DNA of 64,000 nt from Taxillus chinensis (Eukaryota > Streptophyta > Magnoliopsida > Santalales > Loranthaceae): contig CM042092.1 in the NCBI GenBank assembly GCA_023512835.1, forward strand, positions 27,849,543 to 27,913,542. Reading direction: 5' to 3'. A program made the translations under genes and the position numbers. The first letter of the stretch is position 1; the number at the start of each line of letters is the position of its first letter. A model generated the notes under the pieces. The model was not told the DNA's origin, did not search any database, and was given only the letters and a program-made list of their open reading frames with translations. Below, piece after piece: positions 34,754 to 45,949 of the stretch.

Positions 34754-36067
34754 TGTCATCACTGGTTTTCATTCGGGCCCGTTTGGGGTGAGCTCAAACT
34801 AGACCAATGGTGAGAAAATTTAGAGTTGCCACCAACTATTTTTGGGGTACAGTTGGATATCCTCTACTTTGAGTAGTAAAAAGATGTGGTCTGCGCTATC
34901 AGAAAAGGGTTCGGGAGTTGGTTACGTGTAGGGAAGGATTAGCACCCCTACAGCGCCCTCTCGGTATCTAATTTAGGAGGAGGAGGTTTTATTTTATTTG
35001 TACTTCCATAGCTAGGTTAAGTTTCCTAAAAAGTCTATGATTTTTATTTAGCTAAGTTATTTATTAAAGTCATGGTTAAAATGGATTTATCCTAAATTTC
35101 TAAAGGGAATCCTAAAAGTTTTGGGTTTTGTTTGAAATGGAGAATGAAATCCTATGGGTTGGTTTTGGGTTTTTGGTTTTGCTTTGGGAAATTGAAGTCC
35201 TAGAAAAATGATTTTTTATTTTCTCCCTTTTTTGGTTTTTCTTGGGTTAGAAAACATACATTTTCAAGGGTCGAAAGGGTCGAAGGTAGGAGTGTCGGCA
35301 GCGGGGCTTCGAGGCTTCGAGAGTTAGGGGGTTGAAGGTCGAAAGGGCGAGTCGAAGGTCGGAGGGTTATAGGCTTCGAGGGTCAAGGGTCGAAGGGTCG
35401 AAGGACGGAGTGTCGGCAGCGGGGCTTCTAGGCTTCGAATCTTCGAGGCTTCGAGGCTTCGATGCTTCGAGGCTTCGAGGCTTCGGGGCTTCAAGGCTTC
35501 GAGGCGTCGAGGCTTCGGGGCTTCGAGGCTTCGAGGCTTCGATGCTTCGGGGCTTCGAGGCTTCGAAGGTCAATGGGTCGAAGTGTCGGCAGGTCAACGG
35601 TCAACGGCCAACGCCGAAGTTTTTTTTTTGGGGAGATCCGTATTCGCCTAAATTGACGCTTTAAAGAATTTCGCATGGCCACTTTTTCGGGCGATTTGGA
35701 CCAGGGGCATTGACCGTCTTTTGGCAAGTTTCGACTTTTTCCAACGAAAGTTGTTTTGGCCATAACTTCTTCATTTTAAGTCCGATTTGAGCTCGGTCAA
35801 GTGCGTTAGTCTTCAATTTTTATTCTCTGTCACCTGGTGTTGGTCTTGGGGTGCTTCAAGGACTTGTATCAGAAGTCATTAATTTTGGACTCCCCCGTCC
35901 GTGTCAATTGTATCCGTCTCGTGCAAATTGGGGCTACCATCAATTCTGAACCATTCCTTGGAAGTATGGGATCATTGTGGACCTATTCAGCAAGGTATAT
36001 GGCATGGGCAGAAAGGTATATCAAAATGGGGTTAGTATGTCCAACCCGGACAAAATGGGGTCCAACA
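34754..36067 (+). mobile_element. Ogre/Tat-like solo LTR inside the chromovirus LTR (short copy)
   Basis: Duplicate of 29340-32602 with the same ends and GTTAA flanks (34749-34753, 36068-36072), but 1314 bp. About 1.9 kb of T-rich and GGTCGAAG sequence is missing between 35267 and 35268, and the GGCTTCGA array (about 35428-35570) is shorter. Confidence 0.82.
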
Positions 36068-36209
36068 GTTAATATTATTAAATATTATTAATGTTGAGAT
36101 GGTAAATATTAATTATAACGTTATTAATTGTTATAATGGATTATTATTATTATTATTATTATTATTATAATTTATATTATTGTTATTATTATTATGATTA
36201 ATAAATTGG

Positions 36210-36219
36210 TATAAAAGGA
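36210..36219 (+). promoter_or_regulatory. LTR TATA box, chromovirus A
   Basis: TATAAAAGGA lies after a TTA microsatellite. The same box is found at 32751-32760 and 43847-43856. Confidence 0.65.
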
Positions 36220-38041
36220 GTAGTTAGGGTAAAAACCCTACATTCCGTTTGGTGCACAGAATTTGACAGGGAGAGCGGTGGGGTTTTAGCCGTCAGGTTC
36301 TGATCCTTCGAGACTGTTCAAGTAGGTAATCTTCCAATTCCACCATTTGTTTGAATGTCGATCTGTTGGGAGTTTGTGTTGAATCTATTTATATTTAGGT
36401 AAATGTTTGCATGATTATATAAATTCAGTATATTTATAACGATGTTGCGATTGGGGCAATGGCGTCGCTGCCGTTCGTGTGAACGAGTGCACACCCACAC
36501 GCCGGCAAGGGGAGGACGAAGCAACGGCGGCAGCGAGTTGCGGTACCTGACGTGCGACAGTAAGGCGTGGACGAATCCCTGCGGGCCGGAGAAAGAGAGG
36601 GCCGCGGTGCGCTCGGAGATAGAGGGAGAAGGTTGGGGTACAACGTCTGCCGCCCTGTGGCTGCCGTGCATCTGCACGCCAACGAGAGAGACGGGGCGAC
36701 GGCATCTGCCGTCCGTGGTTGCCGTGCGCCCGCGATCCGGCGAGAGGAACAGAGAGATGGGGCGACGGCCATCGCCCATAGACGCGCGCTCACGATCTGC
36801 GTGGGCTGGTGTGTCGTGACTGGCCCACCTATGGGCTGGTTTTATTTTAAAAAAAAAGGGTATATATATATATATACATAAGTGAATGAATAAATATTAA
36901 AAAAGGGTGTTTATTGTTATACTAAGATGTTATTCGACATCTTAAATGCTAATCGTGATTGAATATTAACCATACATATTTATATATATATATATATATA
37001 GTTCTTTTGTTTTACTTGGCATTTAAATATTAATTGTAACTGAATATTAATGGTGTGATTATAAGTGCATAATTAAAATATTTCTATGCTATATTTGGAA
37101 TTTAAATTATTAACTGTTTAGTGAATTCGTATAAGTGAACATACACGTCTACGTATACAAATAACCACCGTGGCTTTGTATTAATTGGATTGGTGATTTA
37201 AATGTTTGTAGGATTGTTGTACTAAGTCCTGACTCTTAGAAATCTTGTTTATTGATTATGAGTGTGAATCTTGTGTTTAAATTGATGTCGATTAATTGGG
37301 GGTGTGGATAATTGTCACGAAATTGGTTGGGTTAACTGCGGGTCCCACATAGGGCTGGCAAGAGGCCGCGGGTCCTCTATGTGGCTACTAACCCAGGTCC
37401 CATATGTGGCAGGTTGTCGTTAAGGACACCACAGGTCCCACATATGGCTGACTAGAAGTGTTTTGAATTCCTGGAGTTGGTAGCGGGAAACCCGTGGAAG
37501 GATGAATGTGATGTGATGACTTGTTTATGATTTAATGAAATTTAATTATGATAGAATGTGACACTACACTAGCACAAGTATACACTGATCATACAGAGTT
37601 AGGAATTCATGTAATAGGGTATTGGAGATGGGGATCACCTACTGGGCATTCGTGCTCACCCTACTTTATTTCTATTTCCTATAGGTGGTAGGAAGTAGCT
37701 GTTGGAGCCATAGCAGAGCAGGACGGGACATCTTTGAGTAGGATTTTTCTATAGAATTTGCCTACTTCCCATTATTTATTTATTTTCCGGACTAGGGTCC
37801 GTGGCGGTTGTACATACCTTTTTGGTGGAACTGATTTGTGAGTTGTTTGGTGTGTTGGACAATTATGTGGATTGATTGCACTGCTATGCTCATTAATTAA
37901 TTTTGGATTTATTACACTGCGTTCTACCCCTGTTGTAGTATTGTACAAGTTTGGATGTCACCAACCCCACGACTCTTGAGTGGGCGTGGGGAAGTCGCGT
38001 TCCTGGTTCTGTGGGTCTCAGAATTTGGAGGCGTGCCAAGT

Positions 38042-38053
38042 TGGTATCAAAGC
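38042..38053 (+). other. Primer binding site of chromovirus A
   Basis: TGGTATCAAAGC differs by one base from the initiator tRNA-Met-matching TGGTATCAGAGC, three bases after the LTR end. Confidence 0.85.
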
Positions 38054-38528
38054 ATGGTCTAGTGGACCTAGGTTAGTGAGGGGTGGTTGGTAGCCACTTA
38101 GTAGCTTGGAAGACTATAGGGAGGGCGCCTGATCAACGCATCCTTATACGTGTTCTGGGTTGACTGAGGGTTCATCAGATCATCTTAGTGGGTTGGGTGC
38201 ATACATGCTGCGTGACTGTGTGCACATCTAGGCACTAAAAAACAACTGCTAATGATGCCTTAATGATATGCTCGTATTGATTATACTATTGTCTGTTTTT
38301 GGTTTGTTCTTCTTTGATAATTGATTGGGATTCACTGAAAATGCCAGTATGCTAGTTTAAACCTAAGGAGTCTAAGTGAATCACCACATGATTTGGTGAA
38401 TAAAATATGAGGCTTAGAGACCTCATTATTTGTGTGGCGGACTTGGTTCTGCCTATTGATTTAAATAATTTGGTTGTTTGACTAGTGCGCAGTAATTAAT
38501 AGATATTGTTGATATGTGTTGGTGTAGA
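38054..38528 (+). other. Untranslated leader of chromovirus A
   Basis: No coding character; this is the leader between primer site and gag start. Confidence 0.6.
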
Positions 38529-40255
38529 ATGGCACCTAAGACTAGGGCTCAAGGTCCAGCAGAGGAGTTATCTATTCAAATCCAATCACAAGGAGAGCGT
38601 AGCTCTCCTAGGGGTTCCCGTGGGCAATGTGGTGGGTTCACGTGCACGCATATTGGGTGCTCGGATTAGGGCTAAACCTGGCAGGTGCGGGGTGCCGTTT
38701 TTTTTGTGTGGGGGGGGTTGTTTTTTTTTTTGAAAGCTGCAGTGCCATGCGGGGTAGCATGAGGGAGATGGCACCAGAGAAGTGATGCAGGAGGAACGAG
38801 GAAGCGGCGGCCGGATGCGGAAGGGAGCAACAACAGGAGGTTCTAGAGGAGAGCCAGCCACAGGTCACGGTAGTTCCGCCCGTAGTACCAATCAACTGGG
38901 TGAGTCGGTTCCTAAAGCAGAAACCGATGAAGTTTGAGGTGAATACGAGACCCGATGAGGCCGAGGAATGGGTCAAGTGGACAGAAGACATCTTCGAGCT
39001 GATCCAGGTGCCCGAAGAGGCTAAGGTCTGCTTAGCCACACATTTCCTAGTAGGTGGGGCCCGTAGGTGGTGGGACACTGTGAAGCATGTTCACGAGAGC
39101 CCGATGGCATGGGAGGACTTCATGGAGCTCTTCTACACAGAGTATTTCCCTCGCTCTGTGCAGAAGACGAGGCGACGGGAGTACTATACTTTGGAGCAGG
39201 GCAGTCGGACTGTGACAGAGTATGTCATTGCTTTCACTGAGCTAGGGAGATTTGCCCCAGAGTCATGGAGGGTTGAGGCTAACAAGACCCAGGATTTCAT
39301 TGATAGGCTGAGACCATCACTCAGGAGGGGACTGAACATGATGGAGTTGACCACGTACAGTGACGCGGTCAACAAGGCACTTATTGGAGAGCGGGACTTA
39401 AACCAGATCAGGATTCAGAAACCAGGGAGCTCATCGGGGCCTAGCCAAAAGAGGCCAAGAGAGGAGCAGTCTGAGGGACAGGGGGACAAGAGGCCGGTGC
39501 CCAAATTCTCACAAACGGGAAACTCAGGCAGCAGTTCTACCTCACGGTTTTCAGGGACGTGTCGATCCTGCGGACTTCGGGGACACAAGGAGGCGGATTA
39601 TAGGCGAAACAGTGGCAACCCACTTAAGTGTTTTCGATGTGGGGGACTGGGACACAGGATAGGAGAGTGTCCTTTTGCCAGTTCAGGTAGTATTGCGGGG
39701 CCACATCGACCTCGAGACCAGGGCCAGAGGAGCGGTGCTCTATACCAGAGACCAGCTCAGTCAGGGCAGTCAGTACAGGGACGACTTGCTACACAACAGC
39801 CTCAGCGGGAGGCCCAGGATCAGAAGGGACAGAATGATCGAGCTACGACGAGTCCAGCCAGCGGCAGTGTGCAGAAGGGGAGGAACTATGCTATCACTGA
39901 CAGAGAGGCAGAAGTTCCACCAGTTGACGAGGCGAGTCAGGGGCCAGCTGCGGTGAGAGGTACAATTTTGGTTTCACGCACTATTTGTACTGTTTTGATT
40001 GATACTGGTGCTACTCACTCGTTCATTGCACACTCCACCGTAGAGGGGTTGGAGTTGGATTATACCACCGTTAATCAGCCCCTTGTGGTTGATACACCCG
40101 TAGGGGGCCTGGTGGTGATTGATAGGGTCTATTCGGGATGTAAGGTTACTCTCGGAGGTGTTGACCTCCGGTGTAACCTATTTGTGATGTACTTTGATGC
40201 CTTTGATGTGATTCTAGGTATGGATTGGTTGACCCATGTGGAGGCTGTGATTTAG
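38529..40255 (+). pseudogene. Chromovirus gag-protease (chromovirus A)
   Basis: A gag start is likely at ATG 38529 (MAPKTRAQGPAEELS), but that frame stops near 38670 in a region with T and G homopolymers. The long frame 38900-40255 holds the retrotransposon gag domain (FLVGGARRWWDTV, WEDFMELFYTEYFP). It has two zinc knuckles: CRSCGLRGHKEADY lacks its last Cys and CFRCGGLGHRIGEC is intact. The aspartic protease follows with VLIDTGATHSFIAH (about 39991-40032) and DVILGMDWLTHV. A TAG at about 40253-40255 ends the frame inside the protease. Its neighbour 40271 onward continues the protein. Confidence 0.92.
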
Positions 40256-40270
40256 TGTTATAGGCGACGA

Positions 40271-41938
40271 GTGACCTTCCTCACACCAGAGGGCACTCGA
40301 GGCACTTTCATGGGTGAATGGTATGATGATGCATGCAAGTTGGGGCCTTTGAGGCAAGGATGGGGTGATGTGACCCATCAGTTGGCCAGTCTGACACTTG
40401 TCGACACCCAGCGGGAGGGTCAGGCTGTGTTACCTAAGGTGGTGGATCAGTTTCCCGATCACTTGGTTGATTTACCACCAGAGAGAGAAGTGGACTTTTT
40501 GATAGAATTGCTACCAGGGATGGCACCTATCAGATTGGCAGCTTATAGGATGGCACCAGTTGAGCTCAGAGAGCTTAAGAGGCAGATAGACAATCTTTTG
40601 GCGCGTGGTTTTATTATACGGAGTAGTTCGCCCTGGAGTGCTCTGGTGTTATTCGCCAAAAAGGTGGATGGTTCACTTCGGTTATATATTGACTACTGAC
40701 GGTTGAACCAGGTAACAGTGAAGAACAGATACCCCTTGCCGAGGATCGATGATTTCTTTGACTAGTTCAGGGGTGCCCGTTGGTTTTCCAAGATTGATTT
40801 GAGATCTGGATATCATCAATTGCGTGTGCGGGAGTCAGACATCCCGAAGACAGCCTTCAGTTGCAGATATGGCCATTATGAGTGGCTAGGGATGCCTTTT
40901 GGGCTCACTAATGCCCAGCGGTGTTTATGGGACTAATGAATCAGATATTTACACCTTATCTTGATCAGTTTGTGGTGGTCTTTATAGATGATATCTTGAT
41001 TTATTCCCGGACAGAGAGTGAGCATGATGAGCATTTACAAGTGGTGTTACAGACGCTGAGGGACCACAGACTTTACGCAAAATTCACGAAGTGCGATTTT
41101 TGGCTGCAGTGGGTGAAATTTTTAGGGCATGTGGTATCATCAGAGGGTATCACGGTGGATTCTGGCAAGATTGAGGTGGTGATGTCTTGGAAGCGGCCAC
41201 CGAATGTTTTTGAGATTCGGAGTTTTCTAGGGTTGGCCGGTTATTACAGGAGGTTTGTAAAGGACTTCTCCCATTTAGCTGCACCGATGACTAGCTTAAC
41301 CCAAAAGGGGGTGTGGTTTGACTGGTCGAATGCTTGTGAGGAGGCTTTCAGTCAGCTGAAGGCCAGATTGACTTCAGCACCTATCCTGGGCCTATGAGGT
41401 TTATTGTGATGCCTCTAATGTTGGATTGGGTTGCGTGCTCATGCAAGAAGGGTGGGTAATTGCTTATGGATCCCGTCGGTTGAGGATCCATGAGAAAAAT
41501 TACCCCACGCACGATTTGGAGCTAGCTGCAGTGATCTTTGCATTGAAGAGTTGGCAACACTATCTCCTTGGGGAGAAGTTTGTGGTATTTACTGACCACA
41601 AGAGTTTGCAGTACATATTTTCTCAGCAGGATTTGAATCTCCGACAGAGGCGTTGGGTGGAGTATATGCTGCAGTTCCAGTTTGATCTTCAGTATACACC
41701 CGGGAAGGGGAATGTAGTAGCTGATGCCTTGAGCCGGAAGAGCCAGGCCACAGTGGCTCTCTGTGCTATCAAGGAATGGGAGATGATGGGGCAATTAGCT
41801 GCTTTGAGGTTGCAGCCAATACAGGGAGCAGTACAGGGTATGCTAAGTGTGGTTATAGCAGTGCCTGAGTTGCGACGTCAGGTTATTGAAGGTCAGTTGG
41901 GGGATGTTGAGTGTGAGGTCCTCCGAGATCAGATTTAG
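40271..41938 (+). pseudogene. Chromovirus reverse transcriptase and RNase H (chromovirus A)
   Basis: The frame 40271-40699 has the end of PR and the start of RT, with a TGA after IDY (near 40697) and a TAG near 40763. [19 protein letters not shown] continues RT. After a frameshift at about 40920, 40921-41397 carries the catalytic [19 protein letters not shown] and the thumb ([17 protein letters not shown]). A deletion at about 41395 precedes RNase H (41426-41938), which has [20 protein letters not shown] and [12 protein letters not shown]. Catalytic motifs of both enzymes are present but on separate frames. Confidence 0.93.
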
Positions 41939-41983
41939 ACCGTTGTACTTTCTACGGATTGGACAGAGGATTCTGAACATGTT

Positions 41984-43304
41984 TTGCGCTATCGAAGTTG
42001 GTTGATTGTTCCATTTCCTCTCCGGGAGGCAGTTTTACGGGAATTTCATCACTCTCGTTTGGCTGTTCATCCTGGGGGAACGAAGATGTATCATGCTGTC
42101 CGGCAACAGTTCTGGTGGTCGGGCCTTAAGAAGGCTATAGCAAAGTTTGTTCGACGGTGCTTGACATGCCAGCAGGTCAAGACCGAGCATTTGCGGTCTG
42201 CAGGTGAGTTGCAGCCGTTACCTGTGCCGGAGTGGAAGTGGGATCATGTGACTATGGACTTTATCACAGGGCTTGCTCGTTCTCGAGGCCATGATGCTAT
42301 TTGGGTTGTTGTGGACTATTTGACGAAATCTGCCCATTTTATTCCGATTCGTGAGACCGATCCAGTCCGGACCTTGGGACAGCGTTATGTCGACGTGATC
42401 GTACGGTTGCACGGTGTGCCATTGTCGATTGTTTCTGATAGGGATGCTCGGTTCACTTCATAGTTTTGGCGGCAGTTACAGCGTGCATTGGGCACCCGAG
42501 TAAACTTAAGTACAGCTTACCACCCTCAAACAGATGGCCAGTCCGAGCATACTATTCAGATTCTCGAGGATATGCTCCGTGCTTGTGTGTTGGATTTTGG
42601 TGGTAGTTGGGAGGCTCACCTTCCCTTGGTGGAGTTTTCCTACAACAACAGCTATCAGGCTACGATAGGGATGACGCCATATGAGGCATTGTATGGGCGA
42701 CCGTGTTGCTCCCCTTTGTGTTGGGCCCAGGCGGGAGAGGCAGTTGTTTTAGGTCCCGATATGGTTCAGGAGACTACCGAGTTGGTTCAGCTGATCCGAT
42801 AGCAGATGTTGACAGCCCAGAGTCGACAGAAGTCATATCCTGATAGACGGCGGCGACCGCTTCAGTTCGTCATAGGGGATCGCGTCTTCTTACGAGTCTC
42901 GCCACGACGGGGGCATAGACGGTTTGGGCGAGGTTCCAAAACTCTCACCTCGATTTGTAGGTCCTTTTCCTATCACTGCTGTAGTGGGACCAGTGGCCTA
43001 TCGATTGGAGTTACCATCCAAGCTAGCTCGTATTCATGACGTTTTCCATGTCTCCCAGTTACGGAAATATTACCCAGATCCTTCCCATGTGCTAGATTGG
43101 CGTTAGATAGAGTTGGCAGATGATGGTTCTTTTGTAGAGGCAGCAGTCCAGATTTTAGACCGTCGGGAGCAGGTTTTGCGGGGCAAGACGATTCCGTTGG
43201 TCCGAGTTTTGTGGCATGACCATAGTATGGAGGAACAGACCTGGGAGCGGGAGAGTCAGATGCGTGCTCTTCACCCCGAGCTGTTCGAGGACGAACAGTC
43301 CTAA
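41984..43304 (+). pseudogene. Chromovirus integrase with C-terminal chromodomain (chromovirus A)
   Basis: The zinc domain is seen as HPGGTKMYHAVRQQFWW plus CLTCQQVKTEH. The DDE core has MDFITGL, SDRDARFTS (TAG at 42461-42463 right after) and the glutamate region HPQTDGQSEHT (canonical E-R-T altered to E-H-T). The GPY/F-type region is at 42806-43039, frameshifted into 42924-43106 ([16 protein letters not shown]). After a TAG the frame 43113-43304 is a chromodomain (VLRGKTIPLVRVLWHDHSME, then WERESQMRALHPELF). In chromoviruses this domain is thought to steer integration to modified chromatin. The stop (FEDEQS then TAA) overlaps the first polypurine motif. Confidence 0.92.
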
Positions 43305-43559
43305 GGTGGGGAGGATGTCAAGAACTTCATCATGCATTGAGGTAGTTAACCTTGTTGTTTGTTTGTTGTGCTTATGGTTGTTAAATATCTTTGGGTTGCA
43401 TGTAAATTGCTGTGTTGTTGGTTCCCTTGTTTGTGGGCGTTGTTTTGTCCATCATGTTAATTAGAGCTAAGTTGTGCATACTTTTGTTAGCCAGGGTAGT
43501 GCTACCTCGTAGTGGATGACTTGTCTTTTTGGGGACGAAAAGTCCTAAGGTGGGGAGGA
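43281..43559 (+). other. Twin pol-end/polypurine motifs of chromovirus A
   Basis: The first motif (43281-43318) is the last codons of pol, the TAA stop and AAGGTGGGGAGGAT. The second (about 43523-43560) repeats it (GGGGACGAAAAGTCCTAAGG then TGGGGAGGAT) directly before the 3' LTR, so it is the working polypurine tract. The 200 nt between are non-coding. Chromovirus B has the same pair. Confidence 0.8.
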
Positions 43560-45900
43560 TATAAAGGCCCGTACCTGTGTGAGGTTCGAAGTTAGGCCCA
43601 AATTAGAGTTGAGCGAGTTATTATCATTTTAATATTTGGGTTTATTGATGTGCGTTATTATTATTATAATTATTTTAATATTTTGGGTCTACAATTATTA
43701 TGATGTTAATATTATTAAATATTATTAATGTTGAGATGGTAAATATTAATTATAACGTTATTAATTGTTATAATGGATTATTATTATTATTATTATTATT
43801 ATTACAATTTATATTATTGTTATTATTATTATGATTAATAAATTGGTATAAAAGGAGGAGTTAGGGTAAAAACCCTACATTCCGTTTGGTGCATAGAATT
43901 TGACAGGGAGAGCGGTGGGGTTTTAGCCGTCAGGTTCTGATCCTTCGAGACTGTTCAGGTAGGTGATCTTCCGATTCCACCATTTGTTTGAATGTCAATC
44001 TGTTGGGAGTTTGTGTTGAATCTATTTATGTTTAGGTAAATGTTTGCATGATTATATAAATTCAGTATATTTATAACGATGTTGCGATTAGGGCAATGGC
44101 GTCGCTGCCGTTCGTGTGAACGAGTGCGCACCCACACGCCGGCAAGGGGAGGACGAAGCAACGGCGTGTCACGGGGTCAGGTTTCTGCGCCTCTCAACCC
44201 CTTGCGGCACTTAGCTTCTCTATCCACGGTCCGCTAAGTTTAGCCTTTGAGGGTAGAAGCGCACGTAGACTGGTTTCGCCCTGCCACTGGGCTCATCAGG
44301 AGAACGGCTCCAGTTCCCGACCAGTTTGTGTAAGGATGGCCAAATCCCTTCTTCAACGTCAAGTCCTCGACTAGCGGCGTGCTCCCCGCATTCAACCGGG
44401 TCGGCACGTCTGAACTCCGAAGGGGTTCCATCCGTTCTCCTCCACGAACTGCCTGGAACCTTCTCGCTGCGCACCATCTACGCTTCAACCAACCCCTCTC
44501 CTTTACGTAGCACGAATCCATTCCTGAATCGTGCCACTAAGAAACGTCCCGCCAGCACCACGCTGCTCGGGTCGTGACATTCTCCTCCATCCAATCCTCG
44601 CAACGTCCTCGTTGCGCTTGTCGACATCGCTTCCCCGCAGGCGATGGCATCGTTACCTCGACGCCCTCCCACTCGCCCAATGTCAACAGCTTGGACATCG
44701 CTTCCCCGCAGGTTGCAACACCTTTACCAAGATGTTCGCCCACTCGCCCAATGTCCAAAGGATAGGAGGCTTCCAAGATCGCTCCGACGCGCTCCGTCGT
44801 ACTCCCTTGCCCAACTCTGTATCACACTCTAGGATACTCCAACTCTATGGACGCGAGACGTGCAAGACACTATCGGTCGACTCACCTCTGTGAGCTCCCA
44901 CCTTGGGATCATGCTACTCGCGAGAGTGCTCGGTGAGTCTTCAGGATACGGGCCGGTTCAGCTCTGATACCACTTGTCACGGGGTCAGGTTTCCTGCGCC
45001 TCTCAACCCCTTGCGGCACTTAGCTTCTCTATCCACGGTCCGCTAAGTTTAGCCTTTGAGGGTTGAAGCGCACGTAAACTGGTTTCGCCCTGCCACTGGG
45101 CTCATCAGGAGAACGGCTCCAGTTCCCGACCAGTTTGTGTAAGGATGGCCAAATCCCTTCTTCAACGTCAAGTCCTCGACTAGCGGCGTGGTCCCCGCAT
45201 TCAACCGGGTCGGCACGTCTAAACTCCGAAGGGGTTCCATCCGTTCTCCTCCATGAACTGCCTGGAACCTTCTCGCTGCGCACCATCTACGCTTCAACCA
45301 ACCCCTCTCCTTTACGTAGCACGAATCCATTCCTGAATCGTGCCACTAAGAAACGTCCCGCCAGCACCACGCTGCTCGGGACGTGACAGGCGGCAGCGAG
45401 TTGTGGTACCTGACGTGCGACGTCAAGGTGAGGACGGATCCCTGCAGGCAGGAGAGAGAGAGGGTCGCTGCGCGCTCGGAGAGAGAGAGAGAAGGTTGGG
45501 GTACGACATCTGCCGCCCCGTGGCTGCTGCGCATCTGCACGCCAGCGAGAGAGACGGGGCGACGGCAACTGCCGTCCGTGGTTGCCGTGCGCCCTCGATC
45601 CGGCGAGAGGAACAGAGAGATGGGGCGACGGCTGTCGCCCATAGACGTGCGCTCACGATCTGCGTGAGTGGAGAACGAGGGGTGGGGGGGAAGCGATGTC
45701 GCTTCGTCCTCGAGTTGCCAGCCCTAGTGGGCTGGCGTGTCCAGACTGGCCCACCTATGGGCTGGTTTTGTTTTTTAAAAAAAGGGTATATATATATATA
45801 TATATACATAAGTGAATGAGTAAATATAAAAAAAAGGGTATTTATTGTTATACTAAGATGTTATTCGACATCTTAAATGCCAATCGTGATTGGATATTAA

Positions 45901-45949
<49 letters not shown>

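Larger units (their letters stand above)
27523..36397 (+). repeat. Tandem duplication of additional-ORF half plus chromovirus LTR segment
   Basis: Unit 1 is 27523-32938 and unit 2 is 32939-36397. Both begin AGTTCGGATTATGTTGCTC and end in the chromovirus LTR at GAATCTATTTATATTTA. Both contain the spacer, the ORF N-terminal half, the GTCGC target site, the LTR start and an Ogre-like solo LTR. The copies look nearly identical apart from small indels and a deletion of about 1.9 kb in unit 2 (after 35267, corresponding to about 29855-31773). The junction at 32938/32939 shows no clear microhomology. The duplication postdates both the chromovirus insertion and the solo LTR. Confidence 0.93.
34604..38038 (+). 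repeat. 5' LTR of chromovirus A
   Basis: It starts TGTAAAGGCCCG after the duplicated GTCGC (34599-34603) and ends GGCGTGCCA at 38038, three bases before the primer site; the partner LTR ends GGCGTGACA. It contains the short solo LTR (34754-36067). TATA box TATAAAAGGA is at 36210-36219. A GC-rich stretch at 36440-36800 yields spurious frames, and a TA microsatellite lies at about 36979-37000. Confidence 0.92.

Noticed and set aside
36442..36881. Overlapping frames on both strands in GC-rich sequence
   Set aside because: They lie in the LTR of chromovirus A, are repeated at 45340-45819 in its partner LTR, and lack domains.
44326..44893. Several frames of 60-120 codons
   Set aside because: They fall within the TRIM-like element, whose repeats duplicate them; no gag or pol motif.
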